A stretch of 17,499 nt of DNA from Obelidium mucronatum (taxonomy: Eukaryota; Chytridiomycota; Chytridiomycetes; Chytridiales; Chytriomycetaceae). Position 1 is the first letter of the stretch, and every line of letters starts with the position of its first letter. The stretch is taken from the NCBI GenBank assembly GCA_025765595.1, contig JAIVFH010000492.1, forward strand, positions 1-17,499. The letters are read 5' to 3'. The position numbers and the translations under genes are program-made. Positions 1-8,174 of this stretch are shown piece by piece. The notes below the pieces were generated by a model, which saw only the letters and a list, made by a program, of their open reading frames with translations, had not been told where the DNA came from and did no database searches.

Positions 1-2
1 CA

Positions 3-698
3 GAACTACTTAATATTCTTTTGGACCATCCCAAGACAGACCCAAAATATGACAATTACGCAATGATTCATTGGGCGGTACGAAACAAGAGACGAGCTCT
101 GGTCAAGAGACTACTGTCTGATCCACGAGTTGTTCCTCCTTCTCATAAAGACGAGTTTAAGAACCGGTGTCCGTTGATTGTCGCTTCGGGATTGGGTTTA
201 AGAGGGGCAGTGCTGATGCTATTGACAGACCCCAATATTGACCCTACAACCAACAACAGTGAATGTCTCGTGCGTGCGCACAAAAATGGTTGGACAGAAA
301 CTGTATTCTATTTGTTACGAGACGGGAGAGTCAACGCGGAAGCATCCTTGTTGACGAGTATTCTCAAAAAGGCGTGTTTTGGGGGATCCAAAGTTCTTGC
401 CCAGCGTGTGCTGAATTATCGGTCCTTCCCTGAGGTCTTGACTGAATCAGATAGGCTGGATATTGTTCGGGAGACGATTAACTGTGGGAATATCAGTCTA
501 TGGTTTAAAATGCTGGCAAAAAGGAAGGGTGTTATTGTTTCGGAGCTCATGGTTGTTGTTGTTCAGGGAAATGCTGATGGTGTAACAAGGGAAATGGTTG
601 AAGCGGTCTCAACTGATGAGTTCAAAGTATGCTTGGAGGCCGCTGAACAATTGAACAACAGTAGCATGGTTGAGCGTCTGGAACACATGAAGGGATGA
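3..698 (+). CDS. Ankyrin-repeat protein, 3' portion (5' end outside window)
   Basis: The frame is open from the left edge (first full codon at base 3) to a TGA at 696-698, giving about 231 residues with no credible initiator, so this is the C-terminal part of a longer protein. The first ~110 residues carry about three degenerate ankyrin-like units of ~33 residues, recognised by 'LLSDPRV', 'LLTDPNIDP' and 'LLRDGRV' outer-helix ends and by 'MIHWAVRNKRRALVKRL' and 'CPLIVASGLG' helices. Ankyrin arrays of this divergent style are numerous in chytrid genomes and act as protein-binding scaffolds; no partner can be inferred. The last ~110 residues are helical but do not keep the repeat spacing clearly. 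No cysteine-rich, membrane or enzymatic segment is visible. The ankyrin call is fairly sure; any role is unknown. Confidence 0.7.
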   Translation, partial: ELLNILLDHPKTDPKYDNYAMIHWAVRNKRRALVKRLLSDPRVVPPSHKDEFKNRCPLIVASGLGLRGAVLMLLTDPNIDPTTNNSECLVRAHKNGWTETVFYLLRDGRVNAEASLLTSILKKACFGGSKVLAQRVLNYRSFPEVLTESDRLDIVRETINCGNISLWFKMLAKRKGVIVSELMVVVVQGNADGVTREMVEAVSTDEFKVCLEAAEQLNNSSMVERLEHMKG

Positions 699-746
699 TA
701 TTAATATGTTGAGAAAACTCAATCGTGTTTCTAACTGAAAATCAGA

Positions 747-756
747 TATATTAAAT
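747..756 (+). promoter_or_regulatory. Possible TATA element of the peptide-precursor gene
   Basis: TATATTAAAT lies about 100 bases upstream of the ATG at 855, within the short AT-rich gap after the ankyrin gene. The position suits a TATA box followed by a ~70-base leader. This rests on composition only; AT-rich gaps give such matches by chance. Confidence 0.3.
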
Positions 757-854
757 ACAAACTCTTTATGTTCGCGCTAAAATAAGACGGTGCTTTGTGA
801 TTTATGTGCGCTTGTTTGCCAAAACCAATTTCGAAAGACACCACAAAAAGCACG

Positions 855-1400
855 ATGAAGTTCACCGCTGTCCTTGCCGCCCTTGCCACCGTTGCCAGCC
901 TTGCCGCTGCCGCGCCAGTCCCAGGAACCGTTGACCTCAGCAAGTTTGCCAAGTTTGGCTACACTGGCCCGCAGATTGCGCAATCGGCCTCTGACCACAG
1001 CAAGCGCGCGCCCAAGCAGGAAGTCAACCACATCCACGACCACTCGTTCCGCGAGAAGCGAGAGGCGCCAGGCGGCTCAAACAAGCCGGACTTTGGCAGT
1101 GACTCATCGCTGAATGGCAAGAGAGACTCAAAAGACTCGACTCCAGGCGGCTCAAACAAACCGGACTTTGGCGTCGTTGCCCACCACGGCAAGCGCGATG
1201 GTCCAGGCGGCGCAAACACTCCCAGTTTTGCTGATGTGGTCCAAGTGATCCAAGTGCCACGCGTGCCTGAGCTGGAGCAGAGAGACCAGGAGGCCGTTGC
1301 TCCAGGTGGAGCAAATGTTCCAAGTTTGGGCGGAAAGAGAGACGGTCCTGGTGGCGCCAACAAGCCAACTGTGCCAAAGGTTGGCGGTCAACGCAAATAA
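855..1400 (+). CDS. Secreted repeat-peptide precursor with Kex2-type sites (pheromone-like)
   Basis: Single exon, 181 aa. The frame stays open upstream to an ATG at 804, but the ATG at 855 is preferred because it starts a textbook signal peptide (MKFTAVLAALATVASLAAAA, cleavage near residue 20). After a ~50-residue pro-region the protein carries five copies of a core, P-G-G-(S/A)-N-x-P-x-(F/L/V), at about residues 72-80, 97-105, 117-125, 150-158 and 165-173. KR dibasic sites stand at 50-51, 68-69, 89-90, 113-114 and 161-162. Each spacer peptide begins with E or D directly after a KR (EA, DS, DG, DG), or after QR (DQ). This is the layout of fungal alpha-factor-like pheromone precursors and of Kex2-processed repeat proteins: secretion, Kex2 cutting, then possible trimming by dipeptidyl peptidase. 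No cysteines are present. The exact role (mating, attractant or cell-wall peptide) is inference. The GC-rich codon use contrasts with the flanking DNA. Confidence 0.75.
   Translation: MKFTAVLAALATVASLAAAAPVPGTVDLSKFAKFGYTGPQIAQSASDHSKRAPKQEVNHIHDHSFREKREAPGGSNKPDFGSDSSLNGKRDSKDSTPGGSNKPDFGVVAHHGKRDGPGGANTPSFADVVQVIQVPRVPELEQRDQEAVAPGGANVPSLGGKRDGPGGANKPTVPKVGGQRK
1068..1172 (+). repeat. 30-bp direct repeat inside the peptide precursor
   Basis: Bases 1068-1097 and 1143-1172 are nearly identical (one visible A/G difference) and both encode PGGSNKPDFG. A third, more diverged copy starts near 1203. The high DNA identity between the first two units suggests recent duplication or gene conversion within the gene. 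Confidence 0.8.
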
Positions 1401-1465
1401 GGTTGAAGAAAATAGATCTACATGTAGTTAGTGTTTTTGCGATAAATAGATTCCGTTTCGTGAAT

Positions 1466-1471
1466 AATAAA
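1466..1471 (+). terminator. Polyadenylation signal AATAAA after the peptide gene
   Basis: AATAAA about 65 bases past the stop codon at 1398-1400, upstream of the next gene's ATG at 1540. The position fits a short 3' UTR. Confidence 0.4.
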
Positions 1472-1539
1472 GCGAGTTGAGTTAGTTTTACAATTGATTG
1501 TGAATTGATTGACCGATTTGTAAAAGAGTACTGAATAGA

Positions 1540-2631
1540 ATGGACTTTTGGAAGAAGAAAGATGAGCAGCCAAGCAGTCTAGTGACTGTTGTAGCCAGGG
1601 ACTCTGAAGCAACGAATAAGGTAAAGAGGCGATAGTGTTATTGGGCGTCAGTCTTAATGGCTGGTTCTTCTTCAAAGGTGTTTCGAGACCATGCAACCAA
1701 CGCAATCAACACACATGCAACTGGTAAGGACGCAACAGGATGAACATTTGCCTTTAAATTCAACACTGTTGAAACAGTTCTGGCTGAGAACGGATGGATT
1801 GCCGAACAGACTATTGAACTATTGAGAAGGGAGCTTGGCCAGCACAACATCCACCTCAATCTGGACACACGTTACTCCACTGGAGCAGCAGGATCCAATC
1901 AAATTGCAGCAAGGCGTCCATCAAACTCCCATCCCCACTCTCCAGTGCCCCCTCCCCTCCCCTCCCGGTCAGCTGGATCCTCCAACCCGCTCACACGTCT
2001 ACCCACGCCCAACCCACCCTCTCCAGTCCCTCCAGCCCTCCCTCTCAGAAAACCCAGTGTATCAAGCATCACATCTAGCTTCTCCAACTTCAACACCGGA
2101 AACTCAAACAACAACGCAATAAGTTCGAATCCAGTTTTCCAAAAAGCAGCAATGAACGCCGCCGCCGATCCTCGCATTCAAAACGCAGCCTTCAACGCCG
2201 CAAAAGACCCTTCGTTTCAGAAAGCAGCTTTTGGAGCCGCTTCGTCGTTTGCCAGCGGCCAGCCACCGGCAAAAGTCGCGTCATCGCTGGCTTCGAATCC
2301 TGCGTTCCAAAAAGCAGCTGCCAATGCCGCAAAAGACCCGGGCGTCAGAGCTGCTGCCTGGGACGCTGCAAAAGACTCGAGTCTTCAGAAAGCGGCGTTG
2401 AGCGGCGTTTCGTCGAGTTTGGGTTATCGTCCTCAACCACCCCAGCCAATACAAGCTCGGAAAACTACAGTCCTTGCTATCGCTGATTTCGATGCTGTCG
2501 AAGGAGATGATTTGCCTATTCGGGAAGGCGATGTCATTACAGTGTTGGAGGAGATTGACGAGAACTGGTACAGGGGAACCTCATCGCGGGGAACTGGCAT
2601 GTTTCCAAAGAATCATGTACAGCCAAATTGA
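1540..2631 (+). CDS. SH3-domain protein with 11-residue amphipathic repeats
   Basis: Hand-spliced model, 326 aa: exons 1540-1620, 1678-1723 and 1778-2631. The introns are 57 nt (branch-like CTTAATG) and 54 nt (donor GTAAGG); both junctions keep frame. Residues ~28-70 form a helical N-terminal segment. Residues ~90-140 are a proline-rich stretch (PVPPPLPSR, PVPPALPLR) of the kind that binds SH3 domains. Residues ~160-197 and ~216-253 hold seven 11-residue units of the pattern (N/D)-P-x-x-Q-x-A-A. A canonical SH3 domain fills residues 271-326, with AIADFDA for ALYDY, DDLPIREGD, NWYRG and GMFPKNHV. SH3 plus polyproline layouts are typical of fungal actin-patch and endocytosis adaptors (the yeast Lsb/Pin3 type). 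The exact orthologue is not assigned. Exon 1 is the least certain part. Confidence 0.8.
2128..2409 (+). repeat. Seven 11-residue (33-nt) degenerate tandem units in the SH3 gene
   Basis: Units such as NPVFQKAAMNA, ADPRIQNAAFNA, KDPSFQKAAFGA, NPAFQKAAANA and KDPGVRAAAWDA occur as three, a ~19-residue spacer, then three or four more. Hydrophobic and alanine positions recur every 11 residues, as in amphipathic 11/3 helices that bind membranes. Confidence 0.7.
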
Positions 2632-2986
2632 AATACGGGGAAATATATATATGTATTTTTTTATGATATGAGAAAACCCAAGCACAACCAAAGTGCAGGA
2701 ATAATTGCTTTCGTCGAACTGCTGATTGTAGATGTCGCATATCTCTTCATTGAATCACAGTTGACTGGCGCTGTAACATTCCAAAATTCAGGCACTTGTG
2801 GTATAAATACTTCTGTGCCCCTTTTCACTGAAAACTCTGTAGCCGTCCATATATCAACATAAACTCTCTCTCCTCCATCAAACTTGCAAGCACTGCCAAG
2901 AGTCGCAAGGACAGACTATTACAAGAAAAGGGCTAGATTAGCGATTTTGGTCTGCGGGACTGACGTGATGGAAGTGGGGGGAAAAA
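2632..2986. other. Intergenic gap without a supported gene
   Basis: Between the SH3 gene and the convergent secreted-protein gene. It contains an AT-rich 3' region just after 2631 and an isolated TATAAATA at 2802-2809 with CT-rich DNA downstream. A 64-codon open frame at 2668-2862 shows no domain or signal peptide and is treated as chance. Confidence 0.6.
2802..2809 (+). promoter_or_regulatory. Orphan TATA-box-like element
   Basis: A perfect TATAAATA followed by pyrimidine-rich sequence (CTCTCTCTCC near 2864-2875), but no convincing + strand gene follows before the convergent gene. It could drive a non-coding transcript or be a relic. Confidence 0.25.
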
Positions 2987-3586
2987 CTACACCAAGTCGC
3001 TGACTCCATTCAAGCTTGATTTCACCGCTGCTGCTTCTGCTGCTGCTGATGGTGCCAATTCAACAACATTGCGTAACTCGTTGGCCCCACAAACACAATC
3101 CGCAAACACCATCCCACCAATATTCGCAATCACTTGCAAATTTGTAAATTTGCTGCCGGATTCCATCATGGCGGAATAATCCATCAAACACTCTGTGGAG
3201 ATTGTTGATTGTATCATGTTGTTTGTGATGCATTCTTTGAAAATGGTTTCAGTAATATTCCTTAGATCCGTTTCTGCGGCATCAGGTACATGTGCCGCCC
3301 GGCGCGTTTCATTCATTTTACGGACTTGAAATTCGATGTCCGTGGTTCCTAGGCTGGTGGCGGTGTCGGTGTCGATTGTGTTTGTTGTAGTGGTTGACAA
3401 GTTATGCGAATAAGTGCTGGATACAGTGTGCGGGCGATATACAAGAGACGTTCCAGTTGCGGTTGGAGTTGATGGTGGTGGTGTTCGTGTAGCGAGTGTT
3501 GCGAATGATATTATGTTTGCTGTGCCACCAGCGCCGCCGCCAGCTGCAACAGTTGCAATCGTTGCAAGAGCGGCAAAGAGTAGCAT
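2987..3586 (-). CDS. Small secreted four-cysteine protein, S/T-rich
   Basis: Single exon, 199 aa, ATG at 3586. The N-terminus (MLLFAALATIATVAAGGGAG) is a plausible signal peptide, although it lacks a basic n-region. Residues ~35-85 are rich in Thr/Ser/Pro and probably O-glycosylated. A C-terminal region of ~115 residues holds four cysteines at about 119, 133, 164 and 166, including a CVC pair, and two N-glycosylation sequons (NET, NIT). There is no GPI-like tail; the end is alanine-rich then charged. No family is recognised. The gene is divergent from ERG6 across a 513-base gap. It is likely extracellular, in the cell wall or as a secreted effector candidate; function unknown. Confidence 0.6.
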   Translation of the reverse strand: MLLFAALATIATVAAGGGAGGTANIISFATLATRTPPPSTPTATGTSLVYRPHTVSSTYSHNLSTTTTNTIDTDTATSLGTTDIEFQVRKMNETRRAAHVPDAAETDLRNITETIFKECITNNMIQSTISTECLMDYSAMMESGSKFTNLQVIANIGGMVFADCVCGANELRNVVELAPSAAAEAAAVKSSLNGVSDLV

Positions 3587-4099
3587 TAAAGAAGGGCTTG
3601 ATTTAAAAATTTGTTGGTTTTTCTGTTTTGGTGGGGTAAGGAAGCAGCCAGAGATTCAGGAAGGGGAAGAGCGTCGCAGTTGGAATTGTCTGAAATATTT
3701 TTTCAGCGTTGGGCGGGTCAAAGGGGAAATAAACCCTCCACAAGATTTTTTTTAATTTAAACTACCAAGATCTTTCAAAGGGCATGAATAAATTCATACG
3801 CTATGTGGTTTGGTCCTTTTTTTAAATTAACTGTTCAGATTTTTGTCTCGTAGGGATGGCTGGGCGTTTTGCTTTTTGCCCATCTACAAGCTTGAGTTCT
3901 AAGAATACTGCCAAGAAAAGGGTGCTGCACATCCTGCCCAGAATCGTGCCACGGTTTTCGAGGCGCAGTGAAAGTAAAATTTTCGAGGACAGGCGGACGA
4001 CTTGGCGAAATAATGTTCCTTTCAGAAAAACGCAACAAAAAGGGGCCGAAATAATATCATTACAAAAAAAAACCAAAGAAGAAAAAGAAAGCAAGTAGC
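3587..4099. other. Divergent intergenic region upstream of ERG6
   Basis: This 513-base gap separates the start of the secreted protein (-) from the ERG6 ATG (+). It contains two T-run/AATTTAAA blocks (around 3747-3765 and 3818-3832) flanking a perfect palindrome ATGAATAAATTCAT at 3784-3797. An 80-codon frame at 3856-4098 ends two bases before the ERG6 ATG and lacks any recognisable domain, so it is treated as 5' leader or promoter DNA. No specific sterol-response element was identified. Confidence 0.5.
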
Positions 4100-5444
4100 A
4101 TGGTTCAAGGCAGTTTCGAAACCAGTGTCACCGCTGACCCTTCCCAGGACGATTTTGTCCAGCGATTGAATGCAAAAACCGCAAACTCCAAAGCCCACCA
4201 ACAAACAGTTGATTCTTATTTGAGTCAATTCCAGGCCGACAAGACAGACTTGGCAGACACTGCCGAAGCTGAGGAAAACCGTCGCAACAACTCCCAAATG
4301 ATGACGAATCAGTATTATGATCTGGTCACCGACTTTTATGAGAAAGGTATGATTCTCAGCTATTCAGAAAAGAACTTGCTAATGGTTAATTAACATTTTC
4401 TTGCTGTTGAATAGGGTGGAGTCAGTCGTTCCATCTCACCCGGCTTTTCAAAGGGGATTCTTTGGAAGCCAATCTGGCAAGACATGAAGCCTTTCTCGCT
4501 GTGCGGCTGGGATTAGCGCCGGGAATGAAAGTTCTTGATGTGGGGTGTGGGATTGGCGGTCCACTTCGTGAAATCACCAAATTGACCGCAGCTCACATTA
4601 CCGGTCTCAACAACAACAAGTACCAGGTCGAAAGGTAAAAGCAAATATGTTTTAGTATTCTCGGAAACCTATTCAAAGATTTAATCACATCCGCTCTTTC
4701 TCTCGTCGGCTTTTTTTTTTTTTTTTCGATCAGGTGTAATTTTCTCAACGACAAGGCTGGTGTTTCAAAAATCTCCACCGCCATTCAAGGAGACTTTTGC
4801 AACATGCCATTTGAAGCAAACTCTTTTGACGCAGTCTATCAGATAGAAGCAACCTGCCACGCTCCAAGACTTGAAGACGCGTATGCTGAAATTTTCCGGG
4901 TTTTGAAACCAGGTGGATTATTTGGTTCATATGAATGGTGCACCACTGACAAGTATGATGAATCAAACTTGGAAATGAAGAGAGTGATCCACTTGTACGA
5001 AGAAGGGAACTCTATTTCCAAGCTGTACACAATTTCTCAGTGCATTGCGGTAAACATGGGGCCTTTTATTTAAACCGTAACTATAATTAACTTTTGTTTT
5101 ATTTCGTTCTCCTTTTTTTTTTGTGATAGGCTTTGAAGACTGTAGGCTTTGAAATTCTCGAAACCAAGGATTTAGCTGACCCTGAAAGCAGCGAGTTGAC
5201 GTTTGACCCGTGGTACGCCCCAATGGATTCAAATGGTGTGTTCACAAGAACACCCATTGGTAGACGATTTATGAAAGCCATGCTTTGGACGTTGGAGGCA
5301 ATTAGAGTTGTACCTGAGGGAACTGTGCAGGTTTCATCCCTGTTGACTTCTGCCGGAGACAATGGTTTGGAAGCCGGGAAGTTGGGAATTTTCACGCCAA
5401 TGTTTTATTGCCTGGTTCGTAAGCCATTGGAACATACCAGTTGA
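4100..5444 (+). CDS. ERG6: Sterol 24-C-methyltransferase (ERG6 type)
   Basis: Hand-spliced model, 365 aa: exons 4100-4346, 4415-4634, 4734-5049 and 5130-5444; introns of 68, 99, 80 nt, all GT-AG and phase-compatible. The enzyme transfers a methyl group from S-adenosylmethionine to C-24 of the sterol side chain (zymosterol to fecosterol in yeast), a late ergosterol step at the ER or lipid droplets. The sterol-side motif YEKGWSQSFHLTRLFKGDSL lies near residue 80 and closely parallels the yeast YEYGW..SFHFSRF block. The SAM motif LDVGCGIGGP is at ~123-132, followed by GLNNNKYQ, IEATCHAP, VLKPGG and YEWCTTDKYDE. The C-terminus keeps ALKTVGFE, KDLAD, PWY and the closing FTPMF. Length is close to yeast Erg6 (~380 aa). 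All key blocks are intact, so it should be functional. Introns 2 and 3 have long T runs before their acceptors. Confidence 0.95.
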
Positions 5445-5488
5445 GAACAAGGGATTGATAGACAACTTGAGTTTCATTCGAACGGGAA

Positions 5489-5577
5489 AGGCGTGTATTC
5501 TGGGGTAACTTGGTCATTTGGAACACAAAGTGCTATTTGAATAAAAGTACGAATACACTGTGAATGAGTACACGCCT
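5489..5577. repeat. Short imperfect inverted repeat 3' of ERG6
   Basis: AGGCGTGTA at 5489-5497 is the reverse complement of TACACGCCT at 5569-5577, and GTGTATTC (5493-5500) pairs with GAATACAC (5551-5558). The arms are short and the loop is long. It may be a weak RNA structure or chance. Confidence 0.3.
5540..5545 (+). terminator. Polyadenylation signal AATAAA after ERG6
   Basis: AATAAA about 95 bases downstream of the ERG6 stop codon and upstream of the CRN gene ATG at 5672; a fitting 3'-end signal. Confidence 0.4.
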
Positions 5578-5671
5578 GTAAAGCCTCGAAGTTTGTACCG
5601 CTTTCCTGAAGCGTCCCACGAGCGCATGTTCACATGCCAAAATTCATATTAGAAACAATTCCATCACAAAA

Positions 5672-8014
5672 ATGAATCGAGACATTTGGTATCTGCTCGT
5701 CGATGGCAAAGGAGACCCCGCCTTCGAGGATGTCGGTGCATACTTTGTGTCTTTCAGCACCGAGGAGACGGTTCATGTGGCAGACTTTGTAGAGAAGGTG
5801 TGGCTGCAGAACAAGAACAAGTTGAGGGACGTCGATGAGCCTGATTTGAAGGTCTTTTCAAACAAAGAAGACATCACTGATGAGACAAAGGCCTTCAAAG
5901 CCAGTGCGCTGGTTGGTGATCGAGGAGAGAACGAAGATGTGCCACTGCTGGTGCGTGTCCTGAACAAGAAAACTGGTTAGTATGGAGTTATTTATAGTGC
6001 TCAGAATTATGCTGTATTAAAGATTCTAATATCAGCTCCATATTACTCTGCTGTGGATGTGGATGTGCAACCGTTTGATCCGAACCGCCCCAGCAATAAC
6101 ATCTTCTATCCATTCTTTGACCGGGTCGTTGAAAAATACTTGACCAGATTTGGTGACACTGCTCTGTTTGGTCGAGATTCTGAGATCCAAAAAGCGAACG
6201 CAATCATAAGTTCCCGTCTCGGAGACAAGTTTCGGCCAATTATTTGTAGCACCAGCCGCGGCATGGGGAAAACAGCTTTCTTGGGGGCAATTGGGATGCA
6301 AGCAGTCAAGCCGTCACTGAAACTTGATTTGATGTCTAAATCGCGCGCATATGGACGAATCCTTTCATTTGACTTTTCTGGCGGTGGAGCATGTTTCACA
6401 AAAGAGGAAATCGAGAGCTTTTTTCCTCGACTGATGATATATTTTCTGTGTCGCCTTTTTGCTGGATCTCTTGTGGATGGAATGGTGTTTCAAGAGATTG
6501 AATTCAGCAATATTGCTAATCCCGGCAAGGATGCTAAATTCAATGCCTGGAAAAAGGAGAAACTCACGTTTCATGCGTCGCGAATGATTACGGAGTATAT
6601 TCGACTTACCAATCTTGCATATGGCGTCCAGTCTGAAGCGCCTTTGGTTTTCCTGCTTGACGAGATTCAAATACTCACCGGTCCAACCAATATTCCGTCG
6701 AAGTTTGATCCACTTCAAGAAAAGGATTTGTATCATAGCTCTCTGTCGTATCTTTTGACACAGCTTGAACACGATAAACCTGTGTGCATATGCACCGGCA
6801 CAAACAGCGGCAACATCCTCATCCTCACAGAAAAGTCCAAACTACTTCCTGAATTCATCCATCTGAGCGCCCTTCGTACTGAAAAGGATTCATACGCATT
6901 TTGGAAACAAAGGACCGCCTTCCATAATACAGAAGTCGAAGAACCAGTAACAGTAGCAATTGAAGACATTGAGCAAATTCGATCATTAGTTTATGCTTCC
7001 TGCCAAGTTCCACGATTAATGGTGCTTGCTCATGAGGTGTGGTTTCGTTTCAAACTGTCTCCTGTCAACGATCGTATGCTTGTCTTTGAATCATTTTTGG
7101 AACTTTCCGCTGCTTATTATGGGGAAATATTTGAGCTTATTTTGAGTACAAAGTTTCAAGTTAATGATTTGGCGCACATACTGATGGCCTGTGGTGTCCA
7201 CTGGAAAGTTGAAGATGTCAATGGATGCGTTCCTGGCACAAATATTTGTTGGGCTATGTTGATCCAGCAATCTGTGGTTTTTCCGTTTTTTGACAATTGC
7301 TACATCATTCCATTCCATCTGCTGTGGTCTGCAAATAGTCAATCAGGGGACTACACGATGAAAAAACGTGAAATTGAAGACCACTGCAAGACCTTGATTC
7401 CGGGACTCTATTTGCCTGACTTGTTTGTCAGTTACGACCAAGTTCGCAAGCTTGATTTGTATAATCAGGGGATTCTGTATGAAACTATCTTTGTTTCAAG
7501 CTTGGCGGTCAAGTATCACCTGTTGCAAAAGACAAAAGGGTGCAATGCATTCCGACTATCGGACGTATATGAATGCGGGTCACATGAGACCAAGCAGAGC
7601 ACGGTGTTCTCGACAGTTGAGGTGGATTTTTCCTGTGGAATCAGTCTGCCAGAACAAGAAACGTTTGTTTCTTCCAACATTAAGGAACGGAAGGTTGTAA
7701 TTCACAACAAGAAGACGACCTCTGCTCATCACGATTTCATTCTTCCAGCCAGAAGATCACGCGTGCCTATCAATATTGCTGGTTGTAGTAAGGCGTCATT
7801 CAGTTTGTCTGCAGCAGCAATCATTGCATCCCAACTTCAAACTTCAAAAACAAACAGTGATGAAGTTGATTTATTAATCTGGGTTTACTTGGGCGAAGAG
7901 AGCAGAGAATCACTTCCAAAAAACAACAGGATTATGTTTGTGACTGGGGGCGGTTGTATATCTGGCTTGACCTTGAATATGTTTGTCTTGATAACGAAAC
8001 TCCTCTCGCAATAA
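5672..8014 (+). CDS. Crinkler (CRN)-family protein: Ubl header + P-loop NTPase
   Basis: Two exons, 5672-5975 and 6036-8014 (760 aa). The 60-nt intron has donor GTTAGT and a CTAAT branch just before the acceptor, and sits exactly at the header/NTPase boundary. Residues 1-~101 are the CRN-type ubiquitin-like header (starts MNRDIWYLLVDG, ends DVPLLVRVL), with no signal peptide. Residues ~130-450 form a P-loop NTPase: FGRDSEI box, Walker A SRGMGKT (~175-181), Walker B LVFLLDEIQ (~305-313, D310/E311), and a CTGTNSG strand (~355). The C-terminal ~150 residues contain HDFILP (D668) and GCSK (K687), reminiscent of the restriction-endonuclease-like domain that follows the NTPase in many CR/CRN proteins. 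CRNs act in host or competitor nuclei in oomycetes and chytrids; that role here is inferred. The first Walker A glycine is missing and the nuclease E/Q is replaced. The next gene starts 175 bases downstream on the same strand. Confidence 0.82.
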
Positions 8015-8093
8015 ATTGGGTTGAAAGGTACCGCCGTCGGTCAATGAACTAAACTTCAGCGACAAGCCCTTCCAGCAGACTTACAATTGATAA

Positions 8094-8099
8094 AATAAA
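8094..8099 (+). terminator. Polyadenylation signal AATAAA after the CRN gene
   Basis: AATAAA 80 bases after the CRN stop codon, in the 175-base gap before the next ATG. Confidence 0.4.
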
Positions 8100-8166
8100 G
8101 AAATCTATGCATCAAAGGTTGCAGCTCGGTTATTTAAATAAGCGAAAAAACGATTTTGGTATAACT

Positions 8167-8174
8167 TATAAATA
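8167..8174 (+). promoter_or_regulatory. TATA box very close to the nuclease/kinase gene ATG
   Basis: TATAAATA ends only 15 bases before the ATG at 8190. A TSS ~30 bases downstream would fall after that ATG, so either the element is not a working TATA box, the leader is extremely short, or translation begins at a later ATG (for example 8315, in the long frame). Confidence 0.35.

Noticed and set aside
959..1391. Long open frames on the minus strand opposite the peptide precursor (up to 134 codons)
   Set aside because: They arise because the GC-rich repeated core is stop-free in several frames; none has a signal peptide or domain.
3784..3797. Perfect 14-base palindrome ATGAATAAATTCAT as a regulatory operator
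   Set aside because: AT-rich palindromes of this size are expected by chance in such a gap, and it matches no factor site I know; kept only as a remark in the intergenic entry.
3856..4098. 80-codon + strand frame just before ERG6
   Set aside because: No domain or coding character; it ends two bases before the ERG6 ATG and fits promoter or 5' leader DNA.
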